The translations under genes and the position numbers were made by a program. A stretch of 64,000 bases of DNA from positions 24,457 to 88,456 of the forward strand of contig CAKZQG010000002.1 of NCBI GenBank assembly GCA_937139605.1. Direction: 5' to 3'. The notes under the pieces were generated by a model. That model was not told the origin of the DNA. It saw only the letters and a list, made by a program, of their open reading frames with translations, and made no database searches. Source of the stretch: an uncultured bacterium. Lineage in GTDB: Bacteria; DRYD01. Positions 30,302-40,186 of this stretch are shown here, one piece after another (positions within the stretch are counted from its first letter, which is position 1; each line of letters opens with the position of its first letter).

Positions 30302-31834
30302 GTGCTTTTTATGAGAAAATTACCAATAGGAATAAGTGATTTTAAGGAATTGATAACAAATAATTACATATATGTAGATAAAACAAGGTATATATATGAA
30401 TTGCTAAGTAGCTCAAAGTATATATTTTTAAGTAGGCCTAGACGCTTTGGCAAATCTTTATTATTATCAACAATAGAATATTTATATGAAGGTAAAAAAG
30501 AATTATTTAAAGGGTTATACATAGAAGATAAATGGGATTGGAATCAAAAATATCCTGTTATTAGAATAGATTTTTCAGTGGATATAAGAGAGTATAAGGG
30601 AGTATATAGTAGGATAGAAGATGAACTAGAGATTAACTATAAGAAATATAAAATGAAGGAAAGTAAAAAGAAAGACGAAGTAACAAGATTTAAAAAATTA
30701 ATAATAGATTTAAGTGAGAAATATAGGAAGCAGGTAGTGGTATTAATAGATGAGTATGATAAGCCAATATTAGATCTAATAGAGGATAAAAAACAAGCAG
30801 AAGAAGCAAGAAAAATATTAAAAGAATTTTATTCAGTGTTAAAAGGGTTAGATAGATATATAAAATTCGTGTTAGTAACAGGAGTTAGTAAATTTGCAAA
30901 AGTATCATTATTTAGTGGGTTGAATCAATTAGAAGATATCTCATTAAGTAAAGAATATGGAGATATTTGCGGATATACTCAAGAAGAATTAGAACATTAT
31001 TTTAAAGGGTATCTAAAAGATGTGAATATAGAAGAAGTAAGAGAATGGTATAATGGGTATAATTTTTTAGCTAATAAAGTATATAACCCATTTGATGTGT
31101 TGTTATATTTAAGAAAGAAGGAGATAAGGAATTATTGGTATGAAACAGGAACGCCAAGTTTTTTAATAAAGTTAATAAAACAAAAGGAGTATAATATAGC
31201 GGAATTAGAAGGGATAAAAGCAGATGAGAGTTTATTAAATAAATTTGATGTAGAAGAAATAGAAATAGAAGCCATAATGTTTCAAAGTGGGTATTTAACG
31301 ATAAGAGATTATAAGGTAAGTGAAAATGGGATATTATTTGAATTGGGATTCCCGAATAAGGAAGTAAGGGTGTCATTTAATAGAGATATATTATATAATT
31401 TAGTAAAACAAAAATCAAAAGTAAATGTAATAGCAGAAAAAATAATAGAAATATTAAAAGAAGAAAAAATAGGAGAGTTAAAGGAACAAATAGAGATATT
31501 AATAAGTGCAATAAGTTATATGTATTTAAAAGAAGAATATAGTTATGTAATAGCAGTATTTAGTATGTTATATACAACGGGATTAGATGTGATAATAGAA
31601 GATAATACATCAAAAGGGCGGATAGATATGAGTGTAATAGTGGATAAAAAAATAGTATATGTAATGGAGTTTAAGGTAGTAGATAATCAAAAAGAAAAAG
31701 GGAAAGCCTTAAAACAAATTAAAGAAAAAGAATACTTTAAAAAATATTTGAATTATGAGAAGATATATTTAGTAGGGATAGAGTTTGATAAAAACAATAA
31801 AAATTTAGTTAATTTTGAATATGAATTATTATAA
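30302..31834 (+). CDS. AAA-ATPase-like / PD-(D/E)XK nuclease family protein
   Basis: 'LPIGISDFKELITNNYIYVDKTRYIYELL', 'FLSRPRRFGKSLLLSTIEYLY', 'VVLIDEYDKPI', C-terminal 'GRIDMSVIVDKKIVYVMEFKV'. Confidence 0.9.
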   Translation: MLFMRKLPIGISDFKELITNNYIYVDKTRYIYELLSSSKYIFLSRPRRFGKSLLLSTIEYLYEGKKELFKGLYIEDKWDWNQKYPVIRIDFSVDIREYKGVYSRIEDELEINYKKYKMKESKKKDEVTRFKKLIIDLSEKYRKQVVVLIDEYDKPILDLIEDKKQAEEARKILKEFYSVLKGLDRYIKFVLVTGVSKFAKVSLFSGLNQLEDISLSKEYGDICGYTQEELEHYFKGYLKDVNIEEVREWYNGYNFLANKVYNPFDVLLYLRKKEIRNYWYETGTPSFLIKLIKQKEYNIAELEGIKADESLLNKFDVEEIEIEAIMFQSGYLTIRDYKVSENGILFELGFPNKEVRVSFNRDILYNLVKQKSKVNVIAEKIIEILKEEKIGELKEQIEILISAISYMYLKEEYSYVIAVFSMLYTTGLDVIIEDNTSKGRIDMSVIVDKKIVYVMEFKVVDNQKEKGKALKQIKEKEYFKKYLNYEKIYLVGIEFDKNNKNLVNFEYELL

Positions 31835-32093
31835 AAAAGGATTTTTTCGAATAATGTTATTATATACTATTTATAATACTTCTTGTGATAATAATTTTAT
31901 TAATTTATTGGGAGGTTCTTCAATAGCTGAAAGTAGTGGAGTTAATATATTAAGAAAAGTCTCAAATATTTTTGGAACTCTATTAAATAAGGATATAGAC
32001 AATGAAGGAGATAACGATGCTGTCGCATATTATCTCTTTCTTTTTTTTTCTTCTACTAAGTCTATTACTTCTTTTAGTTTGTTTAAATTATAA
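31815..32093 (+). pseudogene. Truncated copy of the delta-60 protein N-terminus
   Basis: 'NNFINLLGGSSIAESSGVNILRKVSNIFGTLLNKDIDNEGDNDAVA' parallels 'NKFSNLLASSSIGSGIGGGNIIGKVSNTFGTPLNRDVDKDGDSDAAV' of 29301-30035, then runs into unrelated sequence. Confidence 0.7.
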
Positions 32094-32370
32094 TCACTTG
32101 TATAGCTTTCTATTAACTGTATTAACCCTAAGTAATCTCTTTTTTTAATAAATCTTTGTAATGATTCGGATGCTTTGTAATAAATTGATTTTGAATTTTA
32201 AATTTTAAATTTGATAACAAAGTCAGGGATAATTATTTTAGGGTATTGTTCTTTTACTTTTATAACATTTATATCTGTTACGTTTTGTATTTAAAAATAA
32301 ATCAGATAATAGTTTAGCAGGAATGTCAGGTCTTTCATAAAATATGCTATTAAAATAATAATCTAAATCC
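32030..32370 (-). pseudogene. Decayed protein-coding remnant of unknown family
   Basis: Minus-strand pieces 'DLDYYFNSIFYERPDIPAKLLSDLFL' / 'IQNVTDINVIKVKEQYPKIIIPDFVIKFKI*NSKSIYYKASESLQRFIKKRDYLGLIQLIESYTSDYNLNKLKEVIDLVEEKKRKR*' broken by a frameshift and an in-frame stop. Confidence 0.45.
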
Positions 32371-32690
32371 TAATACATATTTTAAAATATGTTTTTTAAA
32401 AGTATATTTAATTTTTAAATTATTCTTTATTTTTGGGATTATTCCTATAAAAAAATAACTAAAAAAAGACTATTATAATTCATTAATTTATAAATAAAAG
32501 AGAAAAAGACTACTTAAAAAAGAAAAAATATAATTTCTAAGACACATATACAAAAGAAAAGAAAAGAAAATAATTCTAAAGTAAGGAATAACTTCAATAA
32601 AAAAAACTAACTCCAAAATAAAACCAACTAAATCCTATCTAATTTAATCTAATTTGAATGTGTTGTATGATTTATTATGAAATTTTATAA

Positions 32691-33878
32691 TTATGAAATT
32701 TTATAGATACTACCATATTTACTTTCTAATTTCCCATCTAATTCTAATTTTGATAAAATAAAAACTATTTTAGTTATATCTAAATCTATTTCTTTATTAT
32801 TGATTAATTTTTCTTTTAGTTTTTGACTTATTTCTGTAATAGATAATTCCTGATATTCTTTTAAGATATCTATTATTGTATTTTCTAAAATGTTGTCTTT
32901 TTCATTTAATTCATTTAGTTCATTTTTTTCACTTAAATTGTTTAAGTTATTTAAATTATAATGATTTTTTAAGTTAAAGTAATCAATTATGGTATTAGCT
33001 AATTCTTCTATAGTAGATACTAATTTTCCACCGGAATTGATTAGTTTTTTAGAACCATTAAAGTTAGAGTTAAAATCTAAAAATGGAACGATTAATTCTT
33101 TACCAAATTCTATGGCATATTTTCCGGTAGTAATACTACCGCTTTTTTCTGCTGCCTGAAAAACTATCACTATATCAGAAATTAATGAGATTATCCTATT
33201 TCTGTAAGGGAAATAATACTTTTGGGGTTTGATGTTATCGGGATATTCTGATAAAAGTAATCCACTTTTGGATATCTTTAATTGTAATTCTTTGTTAATA
33301 GCAGGATAATAATAAAATATCCCATTTCCTAAGACTGCAATGGTTTTTATATTATTTTCAATAGATAGTTTGTGTACTAAAGCATCTACTCCCACAGCTA
33401 AACCACTAACAATAACAAAATCTTTTAATAAATATTTATATTTTTCAAAAAATGAATTGATAAATTTTATAGTTTTGGTTTCTGGTTTCCTAGAACCAAC
33501 TATTGCTATTTTTTTATAGCCTTTTGATAATAAATTATAATCACCATTATAAAAGAGAAGCCCTATTGGATAGTCATTTAAAATTAAATAATTTAAGAAA
33601 TCTTCTTCCCAAAAGAACTTTACTTTACTTTTTAATTTATCAATGCTTATATTAATATCTGTTTTAGTAATTTCTAATTTATTATTAATTTTATTTTCAA
33701 GATCTTTTAAGATTTCATAAATTTTTGTTAGATTATAAGGAGGATTTAACAAATTAAATGTTTCCAAAATTTTATAAATTTTATAAAAATCAAATTTAAA
33801 ATAAAAATATAGTTTAAGAAAAATATTTTTTAAGTTTTGAATAAAATTAGGGTTTTCATATTCATTGAAGTTTTCCAT
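32691..33878 (-). CDS. dprA: DNA processing protein DprA/Smf
   Basis: 'KKIAIVGSRKPE', 'FVIVSGLAVGVDALVHKLSIENNIKTIAVLGNGIFYYYPAINKEL', 'LLSEYPDNIKPQKYYFPYRNRIISLISDIVIVFQAAEKSGSITTGKYAIEFGKEL'. Confidence 0.92.
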   Translation of the reverse strand: MENFNEYENPNFIQNLKNIFLKLYFYFKFDFYKIYKILETFNLLNPPYNLTKIYEILKDLENKINNKLEITKTDINISIDKLKSKVKFFWEEDFLNYLILNDYPIGLLFYNGDYNLLSKGYKKIAIVGSRKPETKTIKFINSFFEKYKYLLKDFVIVSGLAVGVDALVHKLSIENNIKTIAVLGNGIFYYYPAINKELQLKISKSGLLLSEYPDNIKPQKYYFPYRNRIISLISDIVIVFQAAEKSGSITTGKYAIEFGKELIVPFLDFNSNFNGSKKLINSGGKLVSTIEELANTIIDYFNLKNHYNLNNLNNLSEKNELNELNEKDNILENTIIDILKEYQELSITEISQKLKEKLINNKEIDLDITKIVFILSKLELDGKLESKYGSIYKIS

Positions 33879-33933
33879 AGTATTACAACTTAAGTATTAT
33901 AAGATTCATTTAATTAATTTTTTATTGTAGGTA

Positions 33934-34731
33934 TTATGTTTCGAAGTGTTCTTTATCAAATTGTAGGTTATTAACGCCACTAAAGGTAAGAGTAACAATT
34001 CTTTCAAATTCAATGGGATCTAAGCTTTTAGAGCCTACTAAAACTCCTGATAGTCCGGTTTTAAATGTTGCGAAATATGCAGTATTTTCTTCAACACTTC
34101 CACCATATAAAACTGGAACCTCTTTATAGTTTTTTCTTAAATAATCAATTATAAAACTAGCAGCTTCTTTTATATCACTAATTTCCATAGGAACCCCTGT
34201 ACCAATAGCCCAAACAGGTTCATACGCTAATACCATTAATTCAAACTTATTAAATCCTTTTAAAGCTAAATCAATTTGGTTTTTAATAACTTCAAAAGCG
34301 ATTCCTTTTCTGCGTTGTTCTAAATTCTCTCCAACACATAAAATAAATGGCATATTATGCTCTTGGCATAGCAACACTTTTTTATTTATTAATTCATCTG
34401 TTTCGTTAAAAATATTTCTTCTTTCGGAATGCCCTAAAATCACTCCATCACAACCTATAGATTTTAACATAATAATAGTAATTTCTCCAGTATATGCACC
34501 TTTTAAAACATGCGACATATTTTGAGCATATATTTTAACTCTTTTAGAAATATCTTTTAAGGGTTTAATATATACATATGGTACTCCAGCAATTAATTTA
34601 ATATATTCTTGGTAATCTATAATAATTCTAGATACATTGGTTTCCATATAGTTAATCCAATTTACAGCTTGTTCAAAAGTTAGATTAGCTTTCCAGTTAG
34701 CAGCGGGAATAGATAATTTTATATCTATCAT
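33934..34731 (-). CDS. tpiA: Triosephosphate isomerase
   Basis: 'AANWKANLT', 'VILGHSERRNIFNETDELI', 'AYEPVWAIGTG', 'VPVLYGGSVEENTA'. Confidence 0.95.
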   Translation of the reverse strand: MIDIKLSIPAANWKANLTFEQAVNWINYMETNVSRIIIDYQEYIKLIAGVPYVYIKPLKDISKRVKIYAQNMSHVLKGAYTGEITIIMLKSIGCDGVILGHSERRNIFNETDELINKKVLLCQEHNMPFILCVGENLEQRRKGIAFEVIKNQIDLALKGFNKFELMVLAYEPVWAIGTGVPMEISDIKEAASFIIDYLRKNYKEVPVLYGGSVEENTAYFATFKTGLSGVLVGSKSLDPIEFERIVTLTFSGVNNLQFDKEHFET

Positions 34732-34782
34732 ATTTTAACCCTCCCTAATATTTTTTTTGTATTATTTTTTTATTTTAATATA

Positions 34783-35757
34783 TTAGCTATTAGTTTTAAT
34801 AGAGAGATAATCGTGATCTTTTACAATATAGTTTTTCCCATAGCTTTCAAAAGGAGGAAATTTAGAATCATTTAAGTTATTGATATTACAAACTAAAGCA
34901 GAAATAAAGTTTCTCCCTATATCCGTATGGATTTTATAAGATGCATCTAATACTGTTTTCCCTTTAGTTATTAAATAAGCTTTGACTTCTTTTTTATTGC
35001 CTGTATAGAAGATAACCCAGTACTTTAAAATGTTATTTATAATCAAATTAACTAGGAATTCTATAAAATTATTTTTAGATAACGAAGTATTATTTGGAAT
35101 TAAATAGTTTAGTGAAAATTCATTAAAGAATTCAATAAATTCAGATTCTTCTAAATCTATTAATTCGTTAATAATGTTAATTGGTATAAATAGAGTTCTA
35201 AATAAATTAATATTAATTAAGTTATTAGAATTTGTATTAATATTAGAATCAACAATAAATAATGATTTTTTGAAGTAAATTAACGCTAAAGAATTTATTA
35301 ATTCTTCCAAGTTAGTATTGTAATAGATAAATTTTTCTGAATCAAAGTTATCTTGTTCTATTGTTTTTATAAGATTTTCTACTTCATTAGCAGAGTATTT
35401 ATTTTGTTTTTTGAAATTCTTTGAATTTACAAAATTATTTAATATTTCTAAGTCTCTTTGTTTTAGATTATTTAGTTCATTAAGAAGATCTGTTATATTA
35501 TCAAATAGTAATATGAAGTAATCTGATTTTGTTATTTCTTTTAGGGGTTCAGATTCTTTGGTATAAAACAATACAGATTCATAGGTTATTTTCTCAGGAT
35601 TAAAGTATTCAATAAGTTTTTTAAAGTTATCATTTTTAATGTTTATTATAATCTGTTTGGTACTTTCTTTATATTCTTTTTTTATGTAGTATGAAAGTAT
35701 TTTAAAAAAGTAAGAAGAAAGATTGAAATTATTGGAAAAAACGAATGTGTTAATCAT
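34783..35757 (-). CDS. Hypothetical protein
   Basis: 324-aa ORF collinear with the adjacent kinase gene; no recognised motif. Confidence 0.6.
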   Translation of the reverse strand: MINTFVFSNNFNLSSYFFKILSYYIKKEYKESTKQIIINIKNDNFKKLIEYFNPEKITYESVLFYTKESEPLKEITKSDYFILLFDNITDLLNELNNLKQRDLEILNNFVNSKNFKKQNKYSANEVENLIKTIEQDNFDSEKFIYYNTNLEELINSLALIYFKKSLFIVDSNINTNSNNLININLFRTLFIPINIINELIDLEESEFIEFFNEFSLNYLIPNNTSLSKNNFIEFLVNLIINNILKYWVIFYTGNKKEVKAYLITKGKTVLDASYKIHTDIGRNFISALVCNINNLNDSKFPPFESYGKNYIVKDHDYLSIKTNS

Positions 35758-35790
35758 AGTTATTTTATAATTATAGTTGTTTAATTTTGG

Positions 35791-37770
35791 TTATCCGAAT
35801 AGCATTATAGCGAAGGCTTTTGTCCAGTATTTTATAGCGGTATTAAAGTCTTTGTTATTGAAATAGATAACGGCGATATTAAAATAAGCTAACCAGTATT
35901 TTGGATTAATTTCTATAACTCTTTCCCATTCCATTATTGCTAATTTATATTTACCTTCAATATAATATGCTTCGCCTAAATTATAATGTGCTTGCCAATG
36001 TTTTTTGTTGATAGTTGTAACTTTTTGCCAATTTTTTATAGCAGTTTCAATATCTCCGAATTCGAAGTAACTGACATTTGCGATGTTCCAATATGGTTCC
36101 CACATATCGGGGTTATAGAAAGTTGTTTTTTTCCAATATTCTAGTGCTAGTTCTACGTTGCCTTGTAGATAGTAAGCGTTAGCTAAGTTATAGTAAGCTT
36201 TCCAGAGTTTAGGGTTATAATTAACAGCTTTTAGCCATAAATCTATAGCGCTAATAATATCAGAAGCCTCAAAATAAAGGTTAGCTAAATTATAATAAGC
36301 TTCAGAAAAGGAGGGGTTTAGTTCTATACATTTTTCTAACATTTCTTGTGCTTTTTGGTAATCGCCTATCTCTAAATTATATAGAGCTAAGCTATAATAA
36401 GACATAACAAAATTAGGATCAATTTCTATGACTTTGTTCCAATAATGTAAGGCTTCTTCAATCCTATCTTGAGAATAATATGCGTTTGCTAAATTATACA
36501 TTGCATCAACTAAGTTAGGGTTGATTACTAATGCTTTTTGCCAATTATCTATGGCTTCTTCTATGAATCCTTTTTTATAAAGTGCGTTAGCTAAGTTATG
36601 ATAACCTGGCGCAAACTTAGGGTTAAGCAAAACTACTTTTTTATAATGTTCTATAGCTTTATCTAAATCATTTACTCTATAAAATGCTGAGGCTATATTA
36701 TAGTGAGTAACAAAGTTATTAGGACTTAGTTCAACTGCTTTTTTATATTCATTTAAAGCTATATCTAATTTAGATAACCCATCATATGCTGTCCCTAAGT
36801 TATTGTGAATTAGGGGATTAAAGGGATCATATTCTGCTGCTTTTTCCCATTCTAATATAGCTAATTCTAAGTTCCCTTGTTTGTAGTAGTTAGTGCCTAA
36901 GGTGTTATGCATAACAGCTTTTGCTGGGGATATGTTCCATTTTCTTTGTTCTTTTTTTATTTCTATTAATGAGTTTATTATATCTCTAAAGCTATCTGGT
37001 CTAAGATCGGGATCCTTAGATAAGCATTTTGATATTAAATCACTTAGAGCTATTGGAATTTTATTATTAATTTTATTTAGATCAGTAGCTTTATCGTTTA
37101 TAATACTTTCAATAGTTTTAGTTATGGAATCTTTTAAGAATGGGTGTGTTCCTGTGGTAAAATAATAAAATAATAAAGCCCAGGAGAATATATCGGTTTT
37201 TTTAGTTATATTTGAGCTTTTATTACATTGTTCAGGAGCCCAGAATATTAGCTTTTCACTAAATTGATTGCTGTTAAATAGATAATTAGAATCTATATAT
37301 CCGAATGCTAAATTAGTTATTTTAAAAATATCTCCAGTAAATATAATATTTTTAGGTTTTAGATCCTTAAACAATACGTTATATTCGTGTATGTAAGCTA
37401 AAACTTTGGCTAATTCTAAAAAGAAATCGATATATTTTTCTAATTCTTTTTCATCTGTTATTTTTTTAGGTTGGATTATTTCAGTTAGCATTAATCCATC
37501 GACTTTTTCGAAAGCGATATAGAATATCCCTTCCTGTTCATTAAGTTCATAAATATGAGCTACATTAGGGTGTTTTATTTTTGATGCTAACTGAATCTCT
37601 TTTAATAGGTTATCTCTATTTTCTGATTCTTCTAATAAGACAGGACTTAGTAATCTTAAAAATACTTCTTTGTTAATAATAGGATCAAAAGCAATATAGA
37701 TTTGCCCTAAGGGGCTGGAATCGTATTCTTCTTTTACTTGATATCTCCCTATTGTTGCTGTAAATTGCAT
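35791..37770 (-). CDS. Serine/threonine protein kinase with C-terminal TPR repeats
   Basis: Kinase 'HPNVAHIYELNEQEGIFYIAFEKVDG', 'YNVLFKDLKPKNIIF', 'FWAPEQ'; about ten TPRs ending '...YYNLANAYYLQGNVELALEYWKK...'. Confidence 0.9.
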   Translation of the reverse strand: MQFTATIGRYQVKEEYDSSPLGQIYIAFDPIINKEVFLRLLSPVLLEESENRDNLLKEIQLASKIKHPNVAHIYELNEQEGIFYIAFEKVDGLMLTEIIQPKKITDEKELEKYIDFFLELAKVLAYIHEYNVLFKDLKPKNIIFTGDIFKITNLAFGYIDSNYLFNSNQFSEKLIFWAPEQCNKSSNITKKTDIFSWALLFYYFTTGTHPFLKDSITKTIESIINDKATDLNKINNKIPIALSDLISKCLSKDPDLRPDSFRDIINSLIEIKKEQRKWNISPAKAVMHNTLGTNYYKQGNLELAILEWEKAAEYDPFNPLIHNNLGTAYDGLSKLDIALNEYKKAVELSPNNFVTHYNIASAFYRVNDLDKAIEHYKKVVLLNPKFAPGYHNLANALYKKGFIEEAIDNWQKALVINPNLVDAMYNLANAYYSQDRIEEALHYWNKVIEIDPNFVMSYYSLALYNLEIGDYQKAQEMLEKCIELNPSFSEAYYNLANLYFEASDIISAIDLWLKAVNYNPKLWKAYYNLANAYYLQGNVELALEYWKKTTFYNPDMWEPYWNIANVSYFEFGDIETAIKNWQKVTTINKKHWQAHYNLGEAYYIEGKYKLAIMEWERVIEINPKYWLAYFNIAVIYFNNKDFNTAIKYWTKAFAIMLFG

Positions 37771-37966
37771 TTTTGTTTTACTACTTTATTTTTTATTATC
37801 AGCACGATACATTACTTTTTTAATTTTCAACATTTTCTGTCTAACTTCCTTTTTAAAATATTTTTTTGTTTTATTATTAACATATTTTTAAAATTTTTAA
37901 ATTTGATTAAAAGGTTGTTTTTGTTAATTAAAAGATATAAAAAGTATTAAAAATTATAAATAGGTT

Positions 37967-38926
37967 ATGTTGGGAAAAATAAAAACTTATGTAAAACCGA
38001 AGGATTTGGAATTAGGTGTTTTAAAGAAACATAAATTTTCTTTATCTAAGGATTTAAAAAGTGAATTAGAAATGGATTTATATGTACAAGCGGAAGCAAA
38101 ATCGGAATTTGACTTAAATTTTGGGAAAACTAAGCGAGATCAAAATAACAATATCATTTATAACCAAGGCTTAAAAACTAATTTATATGCAGTAATAGGA
38201 GCAGGTTTAGAAAATTCTATAACGATTAACAATAAAAATGATTCTATTACAACAACTATTGAGATTTATAATACTTTATATGGCGATGGTTTTTTATTTG
38301 AATTCTATAGAAGTGCTATATTAAATACTAATAGCTGGATACTGAAATACTATTTTAATTTAAGCTTAGGAATAGGAACTTTAATAGAACCATTTACATT
38401 GGTAGGCATAGGACAGGTAATTAATAAAATTTTACAATTTGATATTTTAACAGCTATTGAAGGAGAAGTTGATCTTAAAGAAAAAGCCAAAGAATCTAAA
38501 AATAAACTTTATAAATATGCTAAAAATATTCTATATAATGAATTTAATGAATTTAATAAAATAAGTATTCCAAAAGGAAAGATAAAAAACAAAAATATAC
38601 AAACTGAAAAATTATTAAAGCAGAAAGCTTTGATAAAAGCTTGGGAAATTAAACATTATCAAATTAAGCAAAATTTAATTAGCTATGCTAAGAATAAAAT
38701 TACTAATATTATTCCTTCATTTTTAAATACTTTAACTGAAATTATTAATAATTCAATTGATAAAAAGATTAAAAATAAACTCATAAAAAAATCTGCTTTT
38801 TTTATAATTTCAAATATTAAAAATGTAATAAATAACTTATCAAGTGTTTTTTTATTAGCTATATTTTCAAAACCAGTAGAAAAAGTTATTAGTGAGATAA
38901 CATTAAAAGATCTTAAGAAAGTGTAA
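37967..38926 (+). CDS. Hypothetical protein
   Basis: 319-aa ORF convergent with the RT gene; hydrophobic segments, no recognised family. Confidence 0.55.
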   Translation: MLGKIKTYVKPKDLELGVLKKHKFSLSKDLKSELEMDLYVQAEAKSEFDLNFGKTKRDQNNNIIYNQGLKTNLYAVIGAGLENSITINNKNDSITTTIEIYNTLYGDGFLFEFYRSAILNTNSWILKYYFNLSLGIGTLIEPFTLVGIGQVINKILQFDILTAIEGEVDLKEKAKESKNKLYKYAKNILYNEFNEFNKISIPKGKIKNKNIQTEKLLKQKALIKAWEIKHYQIKQNLISYAKNKITNIIPSFLNTLTEIINNSIDKKIKNKLIKKSAFFIISNIKNVINNLSSVFLLAIFSKPVEKVISEITLKDLKKV

Positions 38927-38958
38927 GTTTTTTATTAATTTTTTAGGATATTTTTATA

Positions 38959-40128
38959 TTATTGGAATATTTCGGATAATCGGGTGTGGTATTTTTTATA
39001 AAGGTTGTTATATTTATTAGGATTTATAAAGTTTAGGTATGATAGTTTTCCTTTAAGAGTTTCTATTTTTTCTTTGGTTAATTTATTTTTATTAAAAGAT
39101 AGGTTATGGATTTCTGCGCGTAGATTTTTATAATATTTTTTATTTATATTTATTTTTTGGTTTATAGATAATCCTAATACTATTTTTCTTTTTTTTAGGA
39201 CTCTTATTTTTGAATCGTTTATTTTTAGTTTATTTTTAGCAATTATTTTTTTTAATTCTATTATTATTTTGTTTGTGATGTTTTTTAAATCTTGACCTTT
39301 TAAGGAGGTATTGAATGATATTATGATATTATCTGCGTAAATTGTGTGATCTATTGATGAGATGTTGTTATCATTTTGCAGGGTTTTGAAGTAGTTTTTA
39401 ATTTGGTTGTTTATGTTAGTTATAATGAGATTAGCGATTGTAGGGCTTGTGGGGCTGCCTATTGGTAAGGCACATTTAGTTTTAATCTTATTATCTTCTT
39501 GGTATTTTATTTTAGTTGTAGTTAAGGCAGTTAAGAAGGCAGCTACATCTGATGGGTATCCTAAGTTTTCAAAGGCTTTTCTAACTTTTATTCTTCCTAT
39601 GCCTGGAAAGAAATTTTTTATATCAATTAGGATTAATATATCTTTTTTTACATGTTTTTCTACAGCTAATTTTATATTTTTATTTTTAATATATCCGCAG
39701 ATTTCTTCGGGAAATGTCAATTTATCTAATATATCTTTTTTTATGATTTTCTGGATTTTTTTAGTAAAATTTTTAGGGATATATATGTATCTTTCTTTAT
39801 TTTTGGTAATTATTCTTTTTTCTATGTAGAAATCACTTGTTTTAGTATTAAAGAGTGCAAAATTTATTAGCATTTTTGGTAAAACTTTATAATTATCATT
39901 AAAATATTTTAAGATTTCTTTTATACTTGGAAAGTAAGGGATATCTGGATTTATTGAACTATTTACTTCTAGTAATTTTCTTTCTTCAGATTTAAAATAC
40001 TCTAATGGATTTGTTTTTAAGTTATCTGTTGTTTTTATTTTTAGACCACTTAAGTATACAGATTTAGTTTTATTTTTATTTTCTAATTTTAAGATTTTTT
40101 TGATGTAGTTAAAGATATTTTTTAGCAT
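38959..40128 (-). CDS. Retron-type reverse transcriptase (divergent; YADN catalytic box)
   Basis: 'RYIYIPKNFTKKIQKIIKKDILDKL', 'ILIDIKNFFPGIGRIKVRKAFENLGY', 'CALPIGSPTSPTIANLII', 'HTIYADNIIIS', 'RKIVLGLSINQKININKKYYKNLRAEIHNL' follow the retron RT block order. Confidence 0.88.
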   Translation of the reverse strand: MLKNIFNYIKKILKLENKNKTKSVYLSGLKIKTTDNLKTNPLEYFKSEERKLLEVNSSINPDIPYFPSIKEILKYFNDNYKVLPKMLINFALFNTKTSDFYIEKRIITKNKERYIYIPKNFTKKIQKIIKKDILDKLTFPEEICGYIKNKNIKLAVEKHVKKDILILIDIKNFFPGIGRIKVRKAFENLGYPSDVAAFLTALTTTKIKYQEDNKIKTKCALPIGSPTSPTIANLIITNINNQIKNYFKTLQNDNNISSIDHTIYADNIIISFNTSLKGQDLKNITNKIIIELKKIIAKNKLKINDSKIRVLKKRKIVLGLSINQKININKKYYKNLRAEIHNLSFNKNKLTKEKIETLKGKLSYLNFINPNKYNNLYKKYHTRLSEIFQ

Positions 40129-40150
40129 ATTTAATTTAAAAAATTAATTT

Positions 40151-40186
40151 AAAAAACTGCAGGAGTAAGGGGTTCTTACTCCTGCA
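40151..40186 (-). terminator. Strong intrinsic terminator upstream of the RT gene
   Basis: Perfect 12-bp stem TGCAGGAGTAAG/CTTACTCCTGCA, 5-nt loop, followed on the minus strand by G-TTTTTT. Confidence 0.8.

Noticed and set aside
39407-39829. 140-aa plus-strand ORF
   Set aside because: Antisense to the RT gene; hydrophobic composition is a typical reverse-complement artefact.
38959-40128. Group II intron
   Set aside because: No maturase/HNH region in the RT and no recognisable domain V/VI sequence nearby.
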